Below are positions 1 through 9,267 of a stretch of 52,802 nucleotides of DNA, one piece after another; the stretch's first letter is position 1, and every line of letters starts with the position of its first letter. The stretch is from an uncultured Pelagibacteraceae bacterium (GTDB lineage Bacteria > Pseudomonadota > Alphaproteobacteria > Pelagibacterales > Pelagibacteraceae). The notes beneath the pieces are model-generated. The model made no database searches. It was not told where the DNA came from and was given only the letters and a program-made list of their open reading frames with translations. The DNA lies in the NCBI GenBank assembly GCA_902573465.1, contig CACGJX010000001.1, forward strand, positions 1 through 52,802. The letters are read 5' to 3'. The position numbers and the translations under genes were made by a program.

Positions 1-36
1 ATCCATAATAATGGCCACATGATTTAATGGGTTCAT
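1..36 (-). CDS. uppS: Undecaprenyl diphosphate synthase, N-terminal fragment
   Basis: Only the first 12 codons lie in the window; the gene continues off the left edge. The ATG at 34-36 overlaps the frr stop codon (ATGA arrangement). The readable protein starts MNPLNHVAIIMD, which matches the family's conserved N-terminal H-V-A-I-I-M-D-G motif carrying the catalytic, Mg-binding aspartate. The enzyme makes the C55 lipid carrier for peptidoglycan. Its place directly after frr is the standard bacterial order (frr-uppS-cdsA), which supports the call despite the short fragment. Confidence 0.8.
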   Translation of the reverse strand, partial: MNPLNHVAIIMD

Positions 37-584
37 ATAGTCATTATTTCTTTTTCTTTTGAAGAAACTTTTTCATCAACTGTTGCGATGTGTTTATCAG
101 TTATTATTTGGACACTTTTTTCATGAGATTTTTCTTCGTCTTCCCCAATTTCTTTAGATTTCAAAAGTTTTTTTAAATCTTCGTTAGCATCTCTTCTTAT
201 GTTTCTTATAGCAATTTTACATTTTTCACCCATGGATTTAACTAATTTTTTTAACTCAGTTCTTCTTTCTTCATTTAATTCAGGTATAGGCAGTCTAATT
301 AATTGACCATCTATTTGTGGATTTAAACCTAGTTCAGATTTTTTAATTGCAGCATCTACCAAATTTACATTATTCTGGTCCCAAACTTGAATATTAATCA
401 TTCTTGGCTCAGGTGTAGTTATGCTTCCAACTTGATTAATAGGCATTTGTTGACCATATACATCCACTTTAACAAGATCTAGCATTGCTGCATTTGCTCT
501 TCCAGTTCTTAATGATGATAATTCTTTAGAGAACACGTCAATAGCTTTATCCATTTTTAAGCTATGTGATTTTTCATCAAACAT
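33..584 (-). CDS. frr: Ribosome recycling factor
   Basis: A 183-residue protein, close to the usual 185 for RRF, which splits post-termination ribosomes together with EF-G. The family pattern is clear: an N-terminal helix leading to LSSLRTGRANAAMLD (about residues 23-37), then the YGQ...INQVGSITTPEPRM segment, and a C-terminal three-helix bundle ending with E-D and K-rich turns (IRNIRRDANEDLKKL). The ATG at 582-584 directly abuts the tsf stop codon at 585-587, and its own stop overlaps the uppS start, so all three are probably translationally coupled. UMP kinase (pyrH), which commonly separates tsf and frr, is missing here. Confidence 0.97.
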   Translation of the reverse strand: MFDEKSHSLKMDKAIDVFSKELSSLRTGRANAAMLDLVKVDVYGQQMPINQVGSITTPEPRMINIQVWDQNNVNLVDAAIKKSELGLNPQIDGQLIRLPIPELNEERRTELKKLVKSMGEKCKIAIRNIRRDANEDLKKLLKSKEIGEDEEKSHEKSVQIITDKHIATVDEKVSSKEKEIMTI

Positions 585-1436
585 CTATTCGCCTATTTTT
601 ATTCTGCTGAATTCCTTTATCTTTAAATCATTAACAGCAAGATCTTTCAAAACCTCTTGAACTTTCTTTTTAGGTTCCATAACCCAGGCCTGAGTCATCA
701 GCGCATTTTCCTCTTTAAATTTATTCATTTTTCCTAGACTAATTTTTTTTGCAATATCATCTGGTTTACCTGAGTTCTTAAGCTCTTCAGTAATCAATTC
801 TTGTTCTTTATCAATTATTGATTTGTCAATTAAACTTGAATCTAAAGCTAAAGGATTTGAAGCAGCAATATGCATAGATAGTTGTTTGCCAAATGTTTTT
901 ATAGTTTCAGAATTTTCTTTTGTTTCCAACGAAACAATTACTGCTAATTTTGCTAAATTATCCTTAACCACTGTATGTAAGTATTGATAATTAGTTGAAG
1001 ATGAGTTTGAGATAGTTTTAGTTTGCCCAATTGTTATTTTTTCTCCAATTTTAGCAATCAAAGCAACTAAGTTTTCCTCAACTGAGGAACCATTTTTCAT
1101 TTTGGATTTCTTAAGATTATCAAGGTTAGAATCATTTTGGTTATTTAATTCACTTAACTCTTTAACAAAATTTATAAAATCATCATTTTTTGCGACAAAA
1201 TCTGTTTCACAGTTTACTTCAATTATTGAAGTTTTTTTTTCATCACCACTAATAGCAACTACACCTTCTTTTGCTTCTCTTGACATCTTTTTTGAGGCTT
1301 TAGAAATTCCTTTTACTCTTAAAATTTCTACAGCTTTCTCCAGGTCACCACTAGCTTCTTTAATTGCTAAATTACAATCTTTAAAGCCTGCTCCTGTGGC
1401 AACTCTAAGTTTTTTTACTTTTTCTACATCACTCAT
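585..1436 (-). CDS. tsf: Translation elongation factor Ts
   Basis: A 283-residue EF-Ts, the nucleotide exchange factor that regenerates EF-Tu-GTP. The N-terminal UBA-like domain is recognisable ([20 protein letters not shown], about residues 7-26), followed by the core motif [15 protein letters not shown] (about 73-87) typical of EF-Ts and a second half containing [11 protein letters not shown]. It lies one base downstream of rpsB and abuts frr with no gap. Expression is presumably driven from the rpsB promoter and affected by the rpsB leader. Length and motifs are complete. Confidence 0.97.
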   Translation of the reverse strand: MSDVEKVKKLRVATGAGFKDCNLAIKEASGDLEKAVEILRVKGISKASKKMSREAKEGVVAISGDEKKTSIIEVNCETDFVAKNDDFINFVKELSELNNQNDSNLDNLKKSKMKNGSSVEENLVALIAKIGEKITIGQTKTISNSSSTNYQYLHTVVKDNLAKLAVIVSLETKENSETIKTFGKQLSMHIAASNPLALDSSLIDKSIIDKEQELITEELKNSGKPDDIAKKISLGKMNKFKEENALMTQAWVMEPKKKVQEVLKDLAVNDLKIKEFSRIKIGE

Positions 1437-1437
1437 A

Positions 1438-2247
1438 TTAGTTGATCGTTTCTCTCTTTTTCACACTAAATTTTTCCTCTAATTTTTCTCTATCTTTTTC
1501 TTGTAAAGTTTTAGATGATGTAGAGTCTTTTTTAACTTTTTCCTTTTTTTCAACTGTAGGAGCAGAATTTTTTGCAAAAATAATTGTTTCTTTTATTAAA
1601 TTACAATACAAATCAATTGATCTCCTCGCATCATCATTTCCTGGGATTGGATAGTCAATGCCATCAGGATTTGAGTTACTATCTAATATTGCAACTATAG
1701 GAATTCCTAATTTAACTGACTCCTGAATAGCAAGTGACTCGTAATTTGTGTCTATAATGAATACTAAGTCTGGAACTTTTTTCATATCTGATATACCACC
1801 TAATGATCTTTGTAACTTATCTTTTTTTACACTCATTTTGAGAAGTTCCTTTTTTGTAAAACCTCTATTTTCTGACACTAAATCTATTTCTAGTTGTTTT
1901 AGTTTTTTAATTGAATTAGATATTGTTCCCCAATTAGTTAACATTCCTCCTAACCATCTATAATTGACAAAATATTGGTTGGTTTCTTTAGCAACCTCAG
2001 CTATTGCCTCTGACGCTTGTTTCTTTGTTGAAACAAATAAAATTTTTCCATTATTTGAAATAACCTCATAAATTTTTTGTAATGCAACTTTTGTAAGTTC
2101 CAAAGTCTGAGTTAAGTCTATAATGTGGATAGAGTCTCTTTTACCAAAGATATATTTTTTCATTTTTGGATTCCATCTGAGCGTCTTGTGTCCCAAATGA
2201 ACTCCTGCTTCTAGTAATTGTTGAATTGTAACGTTAGGTATTTTCAT
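1438..2247 (-). CDS. rpsB: 30S ribosomal protein S2
   Basis: A 269-residue S2 protein with standard landmarks: [20 protein letters not shown] near the N-terminus (about residues 11-30), [34 protein letters not shown] and [21 protein letters not shown] near residues 185-205. The last about 40 residues are a charged Lys/Glu-rich tail beyond the core fold. It is the first gene of the rpsB-tsf-frr-uppS group. A promoter and a structured leader lie between it and dnaE. The GG of the ACCGGGAAT segment just ahead of the ATG serves both as a weak ribosome binding site and as part of the leader pseudoknot. Confidence 0.97.
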   Translation of the reverse strand: MKIPNVTIQQLLEAGVHLGHKTLRWNPKMKKYIFGKRDSIHIIDLTQTLELTKVALQKIYEVISNNGKILFVSTKKQASEAIAEVAKETNQYFVNYRWLGGMLTNWGTISNSIKKLKQLEIDLVSENRGFTKKELLKMSVKKDKLQRSLGGISDMKKVPDLVFIIDTNYESLAIQESVKLGIPIVAILDSNSNPDGIDYPIPGNDDARRSIDLYCNLIKETIIFAKNSAPTVEKKEKVKKDSTSSKTLQEKDREKLEEKFSVKKRETIN

Positions 2248-2255
2248 ATTTATTC

Positions 2256-2316
2256 CCGGTTAAGCCACCACAGTAATTTCCAATTAAGGACCGGAGGTAT
2301 AAAACCAAAAACTGTG
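2256..2316 (-). promoter_or_regulatory. Structured rpsB leader with predicted pseudoknot
   Basis: In the RNA sense (minus strand), CACAGT (plus positions 2311-2316) can pair with ACTGTG (2269-2274), and CCGGT (2290-2294) with ACCGG (2256-2260). The order a-b-a'-b' makes this an H-type pseudoknot whose last strand lies about 8 nt ahead of the rpsB ATG, over the ribosome binding region. It is a G+C-rich island in an AT-rich gap. Established knowledge: a cis-regulatory RNA motif upstream of rpsB was reported for Ca. Pelagibacter ubique and relatives. Autoregulation by S2 is the likely role; I inferred the pairing by eye. Confidence 0.65.
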
Positions 2317-2340
2317 TGCGTTTTTGTTAATTTTAGAGAT

Positions 2341-2369
2341 TATTTACAAAAATTTTTTTAATTTAACAA
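2341..2369 (-). promoter_or_regulatory. Predicted sigma-70-type promoter of rpsB operon
   Basis: On the minus strand TTGTTA (plus 2364-2369) and TAAATA (2341-2346) are separated by exactly 17 bp. Transcription would start near 2334, just before the structured leader. The promoter lies right behind the dnaE stop codon, so rpsB need not depend on the long nuo-dnaE run. The -10 is a weak match and the region is AT-rich, so chance similarity is possible. Confidence 0.45.
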
Positions 2370-2377
2370 GCTTAAAA

Positions 2378-5300
2378 TTATCGGATAATTGCAGAAATCT
2401 CTTTATTTCTAATCATATTCAACATTTTTCTGTCAACATTTCTCTTATTTTTTAAAGTAAAATCTAACTCATTATTTTGGTCTCGTAATTTAATTCTAAT
2501 AACTGTATTTCCCTCATTAGGAATAATTTTAGAGATCTCGTTTAATTGCTTTAATGACTTTAAATTGAAAAGCACTTCTTCAATTGGCTTATTTATCAAT
2601 TCTGAAAGTGAAGCAATTTTTTGAACATTTATTCTCTTAAAACGGTTTTCTTCATTGGAAACAGATTTTGCCAAAGTTAATATTATTGATGATCCCTCTT
2701 TCAATATACTGCGATTTTTCTCTAAAACTTCAGAAAAAATAAATAATTCAAAAACACTAGTAAGATCAGTTAATTTTAAAACAGCATAAGGATTTCCTTT
2801 AGCTGTTTTTCTTTCTTGCACTTTTAATAAAGTTGCAGCGATGTTCGAATTTATAATTTCATTATTGTTATTAAAGCCTTGATAATCTTTTATATTATAG
2901 TCATCAAATATTTCTTTAAATTGGTTTAAAGGGTGATCAGATATAAAAAAACCAACAGACTCAAATTCTTTAGACAATCTTTCTTCAAAATTCCAGTCAT
3001 CAATCTTCATTATTACTTCATTGTCTTGCATATTATTTTCACCAAATAAATCAATCTGATTAGCGGATTTATTTTCATAAATGTTTTTAGATTTTGTAAT
3101 AAAGTTTGGTATTGAATTAAATAATGATTGCCTATTTGAATTTATATTATCAAATGCTCCCGCTTTTACCAAACCTTCTAATTGTAATTTGTTAATATTT
3201 TTCGGATTTACCCTATCTAAAAAATCATTTATTGAGCTAAATTTTCCATTTTTAACTCTTTCTTCAACAATATTTGAAACTGCCTCATATCCTACAGCTT
3301 TAACAGCACCTAATGCATAATAGAATTTTTCACCATCTGTTCTAAAATCAGCATAACATTCATTTATATCTGGTCTTACTATTTCTATATTTAATCTTTT
3401 TAATTCCTCATAAAATTCACTTAACTTATTTTGATTAGAAATATCCATTGTCATCGACGCAGCAATAAACTCTTTAGGATAATAAGTTTTTAGATAAGCT
3501 GTTTGATAAGAAATAATTGCGTATGCAGCTGCATGACTTTTGTTAAATCCATATTCTGCAAATGGCTCTATTTTTAAAAATATTCCTGCTGCAACATCTT
3601 TACCAATACCATTGTTTACAGCACCAGAAATGAAGCTTTGTTTTTGCTTTTCTAATTCTGCTCTTTTCTTTTTACCCATTGCTCTTCTTAAAATATCTGC
3701 TTGACCAGCAGTAAAACCAGATAGTTTTTGTGCAATTTGCATTACTTGTTCTTGATAAATTATTACTCCATAAGTAGGTCGTAAAATATCTTCAAGTAAA
3801 GGATGTAAATAATCGGGTGTCTTTTTTCCATGTTTGCAATCATTATAAATTGGTATATTGCTCATTGGACCCGGTCTATAAAGTGCTACTAAGGCAATAA
3901 TATCTTCTATATGATTTGGTTTCATTTGCATCAATGCTTCACGCATTCCAGCACTTTCAATTTGAAATAAACCAACAGTTTTGCCAGATGACAATAAATC
4001 AAAAACTTTTTGATCTTCAAAATTTATGTTCTCAATACTAAATTTTTTATCTTTTTTTCTTATAAGTTTTTGAGTGTTATTTATTACTGTTAAAGTTTTT
4101 AAACCTAAAAAATCAAACTTGATTAATCCTGCATTTTCAGCTGAATACATGTCAAATTGTGTTGAAGGTAACAATAAGTCAGAAGTTGCATCCTTATATA
4201 ATGGAACTATTTCAGTTAACTTTTTATCAGCTATCACAACACCAGCGGCATGAGTTGCAACATTTCTATTTAATCCCTCTAATTTTAACGAAAGATCTGT
4301 AAGTTTTTTTACTCTACTATCCTCATTTATCAATTTTTGAAGTCTTGGTTCTCCAGCAATACATTCTGTAAGATTTTGTGGCCTCGATGGATCGAATGGA
4401 ATCATTTTTGATATACTGTCAACAAAACCATAAGCCAGTCCTAAAACACGTCCAACATCTCTTATAACCATTCTAGCTTTTAATTTTCCAAATGTAATTA
4501 TATGAGCAACGCTATTTTCATATTTTTTGGTTAAATATTCAAAAACTAAGTCTCTTTTTTCTTCACAGAAGTCTATATCGAAATCGGGCATTGAAATTCT
4601 ATCTGGATTTAAAAATCTCTCAAAAATTAGGTTAAATCTTATTGGGTCAACATCAGTTATTGAAAGACACCAAGCGACTAAAGAACCAGCACCAGATCCT
4701 CTACCAGGCCCAACTGGAATATCATTTTCTTTTGCCCATTTTATATAGTCAGATACAATTAAAAAATAACTTGCATAATTCATTTTAATTATGATTTCTA
4801 ACTCATGATCTAATCTATCTTTATATTTCAAATAATTCTTGTCAGATGCAAAATCTTTATTGTCTAAGTTAAATATCTTTATAAATTTTTCATTAAGACC
4901 GTCTAATGAGTCTTTTTTTAAAATTCCATCTGCGCTAATACCTTTGTTAGAACTTATATTAGGTAAAATAGGTTTAGAAGATAAAGGTCTAAAATTACAT
5001 CGAAACGGAAAATTATAATTATTTTCTAATGCCTCTGGCAAATCAGTAAATAAATCAACCATTTCTGAACTACTTTTGAGATAATGATGGTTGCTAAATC
5101 TAACTCTATTTTTTTCATTAACATAGGTCTTATTTTTTATACAAATCAATGCATCATGTGCTTCATGCATATCTTTATTTATGTAAAACACCTCGTTAGT
5201 TGCGATTAAAGGAATATCTAATTTTTTTGAACTTATTAGATTAAATTTTTCAAATTCTTTTTCATTTTGATCACCATGACGTTGAATTTCAATATAAAAT

Positions 5301-5794
5301 CTATCTCCATAATAAGCTTTTAGTTTTGAAAAAATTTCACTGATTTCCGAAAATTTACCCTTATTAAATAGCTGTCCGAATAAACCGTTAATTGTTCCTG
5401 AGAATATTGCTACACCCTCATTGTTATTTAATAATTCATTTAAATCTAAATGAGGGTCAGAAAGTTCATCATTTTTTAGAAAAGACAACGATGATAACTT
5501 CATTATTGTTTTGTACCCATCCTCATTTAAAGCAAATAAAGGTAATAGACCAGTTGTGTCATTTAATTTAAAATTGATTTGCGTTCCAATTATTGGTTGA
5601 GACCCAGATTTAGATAATTTTTCAGCAAACTCTAATGCACCACATAAATTAGAAGTATCGCATAAACCTAAAGCTTTTAACTTTTTATCTTTAGAAATAT
5701 CTTTTAAATCATCTATCTTAATAGCTCCTTCGCAAATAGAAAACTGGGTATGTATTTTTAGATGATTAAAATTTTCAGAATTAGACTCTTGCAT
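2378..5794 (-). CDS. dnaE: DNA polymerase III alpha subunit
   Basis: A 1138-residue replicative polymerase subunit, normal length for DnaE1. An N-terminal PHP domain (HLKIHTQFS at residues 11-19) is followed by the polymerase core with VGPGRGSGAGSLVAW and the catalytic Asp pair in MPDFDIDFCEEKRD (about residue 400). Fingers motifs include ATHAAGVVIAD and LYRPGPM, and GFNKSHAAAYA is also present. A QIDLF segment near residue 912 fits the internal beta-clamp-binding motif. The PHP motif reads H-L-K-I-H where metal-binding, active PHP domains have H-L-H-V-H, so proofreading probably relies on a separate epsilon subunit. The start overlaps lolD by 14 nt. It is the last gene of the long nuoA-dnaE run. 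Confidence 0.97.
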   Translation of the reverse strand: MQESNSENFNHLKIHTQFSICEGAIKIDDLKDISKDKKLKALGLCDTSNLCGALEFAEKLSKSGSQPIIGTQINFKLNDTTGLLPLFALNEDGYKTIMKLSSLSFLKNDELSDPHLDLNELLNNNEGVAIFSGTINGLFGQLFNKGKFSEISEIFSKLKAYYGDRFYIEIQRHGDQNEKEFEKFNLISSKKLDIPLIATNEVFYINKDMHEAHDALICIKNKTYVNEKNRVRFSNHHYLKSSSEMVDLFTDLPEALENNYNFPFRCNFRPLSSKPILPNISSNKGISADGILKKDSLDGLNEKFIKIFNLDNKDFASDKNYLKYKDRLDHELEIIIKMNYASYFLIVSDYIKWAKENDIPVGPGRGSGAGSLVAWCLSITDVDPIRFNLIFERFLNPDRISMPDFDIDFCEEKRDLVFEYLTKKYENSVAHIITFGKLKARMVIRDVGRVLGLAYGFVDSISKMIPFDPSRPQNLTECIAGEPRLQKLINEDSRVKKLTDLSLKLEGLNRNVATHAAGVVIADKKLTEIVPLYKDATSDLLLPSTQFDMYSAENAGLIKFDFLGLKTLTVINNTQKLIRKKDKKFSIENINFEDQKVFDLLSSGKTVGLFQIESAGMREALMQMKPNHIEDIIALVALYRPGPMSNIPIYNDCKHGKKTPDYLHPLLEDILRPTYGVIIYQEQVMQIAQKLSGFTAGQADILRRAMGKKKRAELEKQKQSFISGAVNNGIGKDVAAGIFLKIEPFAEYGFNKSHAAAYAIISYQTAYLKTYYPKEFIAASMTMDISNQNKLSEFYEELKRLNIEIVRPDINECYADFRTDGEKFYYALGAVKAVGYEAVSNIVEERVKNGKFSSINDFLDRVNPKNINKLQLEGLVKAGAFDNINSNRQSLFNSIPNFITKSKNIYENKSANQIDLFGENNMQDNEVIMKIDDWNFEERLSKEFESVGFFISDHPLNQFKEIFDDYNIKDYQGFNNNNEIINSNIAATLLKVQERKTAKGNPYAVLKLTDLTSVFELFIFSEVLEKNRSILKEGSSIILTLAKSVSNEENRFKRINVQKIASLSELINKPIEEVLFNLKSLKQLNEISKIIPNEGNTVIRIKLRDQNNELDFTLKNKRNVDRKMLNMIRNKEISAIIR

Positions 5795-6464
5795 TAATGG
5801 TTTTTATACTACCATTAACTATTTCCAACATGCAATCTGACTTTTTAGCAAAAAATCTATTATGAGTTGCAAAGATTATCAGTCGGTTTGAATTTATTTG
5901 TTTTTTTAAAAGATCAAAAACATTTTTCGCTGTTTTTAGATCTAAACTTCCTGTTGGCTCATCTGCTAGGATAACTTGAGGATCGTTAATCAAAGCTCTA
6001 GCTATTGATACTCTTTGTTTTTCACCACCAGAAAGTTCTGAAGGATAATGGTAAATTCGATTTGATAAACCGACTTTTCTTAATAATTGTTTTGATTTTA
6101 ACATAGAAATTTCTTTATTTTTTTCTATTGATAGATTAGCTAAATATACATTTTCTAAAGCTGTGAAATCTGGAAGTAAATTATCTTGTTGGTAAATAAT
6201 TCCAATTTTATTAGCTCTTAAAATATCATTATAGTTAGAATTTTCAAAATCAATTTGTTTATTTCCATATTTCATTATACCACCAGAAGGTCTATCGATT
6301 AATGATAACAGGTTTAATAGTGTTGATTTTCCAGAGCCAGAAGGACCCATTAGAGAATAAATTTTTCCAAGTTTAAAATTATACGTCAATTTTTTTAAAA
6401 CTCTTAGATTTTTTTGGTGAGTAAAAGACTTTGAAATATTTGAGAGTTTAATAAAATTATTCAT
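5781..6464 (-). CDS. lolD: Lipoprotein-releasing ABC transporter ATP-binding protein
   Basis: A 227-residue ABC ATPase. Walker A is GPSGSGKST (40-48), the Q-loop region is IIYQQDNLLPDF, the signature is LSGGEKQRVSIAR, Walker B is VILADEPTGSLD, and an H-loop (FATHN) follows. This is the MacB/LolD/FtsE-type subfamily; the partner LolC upstream (8-nt overlap) and position between proS and dnaE identify it as LolD. It powers extraction of outer-membrane lipoproteins from the inner membrane to the chaperone LolA. The protein starts MNNFIKLSNISKSF, giving a standard N-terminal strand. Confidence 0.93.
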   Translation of the reverse strand: MNNFIKLSNISKSFTHQKNLRVLKKLTYNFKLGKIYSLMGPSGSGKSTLLNLLSLIDRPSGGIMKYGNKQIDFENSNYNDILRANKIGIIYQQDNLLPDFTALENVYLANLSIEKNKEISMLKSKQLLRKVGLSNRIYHYPSELSGGEKQRVSIARALINDPQVILADEPTGSLDLKTAKNVFDLLKKQINSNRLIIFATHNRFFAKKSDCMLEIVNGSIKTINARV

Positions 6465-7689
6465 ATTTTAATGCTTTTACAGGATCTAATTTTGCTGCTT
6501 TTAAAGCAGGGAAAATCGAAACAATAATTGTAATAATTATTGAGCTTAGAGATATTAATAAAATTGATGGTGGGTTTATCTCCGAAGGCATTGTGCTTAA
6601 AAAATAAATTTCCTCTGGAAACAAACTTATATTAAATAATGTACTCAAAAATTGTCTTAAATTTTCAACGTATATTGAAAAAGTTACTCCAAGAATAATT
6701 CCAAAAATTGTTGCTGAGGTTCCTATTATTACTCCAACTAGAAAGAATATCTTTACAATTGACTTGTTAAGGACACCAATAGATTTTAAAATTGCAATAT
6801 CTTTAGTTTTGTTTTTAACTAATATTGTCAAACCAGAAATTATATTAAAAGCAGCTACTATAATAATTAAAGACAATATTATAAACATTACATTTCTCTC
6901 AACTTTAAGAGCTGAAAAAAGAGCACTATTCATATCTGACCAGGAATATACAAATTCATTTTTAAAAATTTTCTGTACTATTTCTTTTTGATCTTCAATT
7001 TTTTGAGGATTTTTAAGATAAATTTCTAAATTTCTGTCGTCTTTATCTAGATTAAAGAATTCTTCTAGCGTTGATAAATTAATAAATGCTATATTGTTAT
7101 CGAAATCTACAAGTCCACTTTCAAAAATCGATATAACTGTAAAAGTTTTTTGTTTAGGTATATTGCCTATTATTGTTTCAATTCCACTTGATGACATTAT
7201 TGTAATATCATCCCCTATATCAAGATTTAGAGTAAAACTAAGCTCTTTTCCAATTGAAATAAAATTTTTACTTAAATTGTTTCTATTACCTAAAAAATTT
7301 TTATTTTTTACTAATTCTAATTTAGAAAAATCGTCATTTGCATAACCTCTTAGTAATATTCCTTTTGAGGTCTCACTTTTAATCATTATAGCCTCACCTG
7401 AATTGCTTAAAATCAATTCATTAGAAATAAGTTTTAAATTTTTTTGTTTTAATTTTTCAATTTCAATAATATTTTCATACGGTTTAACAGTAATGTGTGC
7501 ATTAAAACCAACTATCTTGTTAATCAATTCTGTTCGAAAACCATTCATAACAGACATAACAATGATTAAAACAGCAACACCAAGACTAATACCAATGAAT
7601 GAAAAGATTGAAATAATATTTAGAAAACCATCTTTTTTTCTGGCTTTCAAAAATCTAAATGTAATTTCTTTTTCTAAAGTAGAAATCAA
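6457..7689 (-). CDS. lolC: Lipoprotein-releasing system transmembrane protein LolC/E
   Basis: A 410-residue membrane subunit. One transmembrane segment lies near the N-terminus (about 24-46, with SFIGISLGVAVLIIVMSVMN), followed by a large periplasmic domain and a C-terminal FtsX-type domain with three membrane segments. These include VMFIILSLIIIVAAFNIISG with the coupling sequence KTKDIAILKSIG, and a final helix ending FPALKAAKLDPVKALKYE, the usual LolC/E ending. It pairs with LolD (8-nt overlap). Only one LolC/E gene is seen, consistent with a homodimeric transporter, as is usual in alphaproteobacteria. It overlaps proS by 4 nt. Confidence 0.93.
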   Translation of the reverse strand: MISTLEKEITFRFLKARKKDGFLNIISIFSFIGISLGVAVLIIVMSVMNGFRTELINKIVGFNAHITVKPYENIIEIEKLKQKNLKLISNELILSNSGEAIMIKSETSKGILLRGYANDDFSKLELVKNKNFLGNRNNLSKNFISIGKELSFTLNLDIGDDITIMSSSGIETIIGNIPKQKTFTVISIFESGLVDFDNNIAFINLSTLEEFFNLDKDDRNLEIYLKNPQKIEDQKEIVQKIFKNEFVYSWSDMNSALFSALKVERNVMFIILSLIIIVAAFNIISGLTILVKNKTKDIAILKSIGVLNKSIVKIFFLVGVIIGTSATIFGIILGVTFSIYVENLRQFLSTLFNISLFPEEIYFLSTMPSEINPPSILLISLSSIIITIIVSIFPALKAAKLDPVKALKYE

Positions 7690-9020
7690 TTTTTTTCTTT
7701 TTGTTCTTTAATTTTTTTTATTATTTCGGCTATCTTTAATTTTTGAGCTTCTTTTCCAACCTCTTTAAATTCTATCAAATCACCATCAGTTTGTTTACCG
7801 ATTATTATTTGAAATGGAGAACCTATTAAATTCATCTTTTTTATTTTTGATGAAAAATTTTCATCAGTATCGTCAATTATCGCTTCTATGTAGTTTTTTT
7901 CTAATTCAGAATTAATCTTATTTGCTTTTTTTAAAGCTGAATTATCATTTTTGTTTATCATCGGTATTATCCCTATATCATATGGAGCAACAGAAATTGG
8001 CCATTTCATGATTTCATTTTTTTCATCATATTTTGCCTCAATTATCGCTCCTACTAACCTTGAAACTCCTATTCCATAAGAACCCATTTTTACAAAATCT
8101 TTTTTGCCACCAGGAAGATCAACTGATGCTCCCATTGGTTTAGAGTACTTATCACCAAAATAAAATATATGACCAACTTCAATACCTTTTGTTTTCAATC
8201 TATTAGTTTCTGAAACTTTTTTTTCAAACTCATCTTTATTAAATTTTTCATCAGTTACAGAATAAAATTCTTCGTACTTTTTTTTCAAATCATCCAAAGA
8301 TTTTTTTTCTAATTTTGTACCATCACTATTCAAATCAAAAATTCTTTTATCTGTAAAAATTTTACTTTCACCAGTTTCAGCTAAAATAATAAACTCATGA
8401 GAAAGATTACCTCCTATAGGACCAGTATCAGCAGCCATTGGTATAGCTGTTAGATCCAATCTTTTAAAAGTTTTTAAATAAGATAAGAAAAATTTATTAT
8501 AAGAGAACAAAGCTTCCTCATCAGAGATATCAAATGAGTATGCATCTTTCATATAAAACTCTCTACATCTCATTATTCCAAAACGGGGTCTAATTTCATC
8601 TCTAAATTTCCATTGAATATGATATAAAAGTTGCGGAAGAGATTTATAAGATTTAACTGATGCTCTAAATATATCTGTCACAAGTTCTTCATTGGTTGGG
8701 CCATAAAGCATTTCACGATTTTGACGATCTTTTATTCTTAGCATTTCTTCACCGTAGTCCTCGTAGCGCCCACTCTCTTTCCATATTTCACTTGATTGTA
8801 TGGTTGGCATTAAAATTTCTTGAGCTCCAATTTTATTTTGTTCTTCTCTAACAATTTGTTCAATCTTTTTCATTACTTTGAAACCTAATGGTAACCAAGA
8901 GTAAATTCCTGCTGATGATTGTTTAATCATTCCCACACGTAACATTAATTGATGTGATTTTATTTTGGCTTCTGAAGGATTGTTTTTTAAAATTGGAATA
9001 AATGATTGTGAAATATACAT
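7686..9020 (-). CDS. proS: Prolyl-tRNA synthetase, short alphaproteobacterial type
   Basis: A 444-residue class II aminoacyl-tRNA synthetase. Motif 1/2 elements include LMLRVGMIKQSSAGIYSWLP (about 26-45), motif 2 FRDEIRPRFGIMRCREF, and motif 3 GSYGIGVSRLVGAI. The large editing insertion found in the about 570-residue E. coli-type enzyme is absent, and the C-terminal anticodon-binding domain (VAPYDIGIIPMI onward) is intact, so this is the normal short form and not a truncation. Cytoplasmic, charging tRNA-Pro. It lies 1 nt after the DUF1467 gene and overlaps lolC by 4 nt. Confidence 0.96.
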   Translation of the reverse strand: MYISQSFIPILKNNPSEAKIKSHQLMLRVGMIKQSSAGIYSWLPLGFKVMKKIEQIVREEQNKIGAQEILMPTIQSSEIWKESGRYEDYGEEMLRIKDRQNREMLYGPTNEELVTDIFRASVKSYKSLPQLLYHIQWKFRDEIRPRFGIMRCREFYMKDAYSFDISDEEALFSYNKFFLSYLKTFKRLDLTAIPMAADTGPIGGNLSHEFIILAETGESKIFTDKRIFDLNSDGTKLEKKSLDDLKKKYEEFYSVTDEKFNKDEFEKKVSETNRLKTKGIEVGHIFYFGDKYSKPMGASVDLPGGKKDFVKMGSYGIGVSRLVGAIIEAKYDEKNEIMKWPISVAPYDIGIIPMINKNDNSALKKANKINSELEKNYIEAIIDDTDENFSSKIKKMNLIGSPFQIIIGKQTDGDLIEFKEVGKEAQKLKIAEIIKKIKEQKEKN

Positions 9021-9021
9021 T

Positions 9022-9267
9022 CTAAGTGATTATATTTCTTAAATTTAAATATTCAAATTTCATAAGTAAGTAAATAATTATAAACAAAACTGTTGTAATT
9101 CCAGTACAATAAACAAATTTCTTTAACATTTTTGGATTTTCTGGGGAGCCAGGATCCTCACCCTCAATTTTGATCACTTTATTTCTTTCTACATCTATTG
9201 GTAGAATTGCAAAAAACACTATCCACCAAATAATTATATAGATAATTGCTAATCCTGTAGGGCTCAT
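9022..9267 (-). CDS. DUF1467 family small membrane protein
   Basis: An 81-residue protein with two predicted membrane segments (about 4-24, IYIIIWWIVFFAILPI; and about 52-70, CTGITTVLFIIIYLLM) joined by a charged loop with EGEDPGSPENPKMLKK. The WWIVFFAILP...G-x-D-P-G-x-P pattern fits the DUF1467 family, which is found in alphaproteobacteria next to proS and rnj, as here. Function is unknown. Its start overlaps the rnj stop by one base and it sits 1 nt ahead of proS, so it is part of the same transcription unit. Confidence 0.85.
   Translation of the reverse strand: MSPTGLAIIYIIIWWIVFFAILPIDVERNKVIKIEGEDPGSPENPKMLKKFVYCTGITTVLFIIIYLLMKFEYLNLRNIIT

Noticed and set aside
7686..9020. Possible truncated or frameshifted proS
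   Set aside because: The editing domain is absent as a unit and all class II motifs and the anticodon domain are present; this is the normal short alphaproteobacterial ProS.
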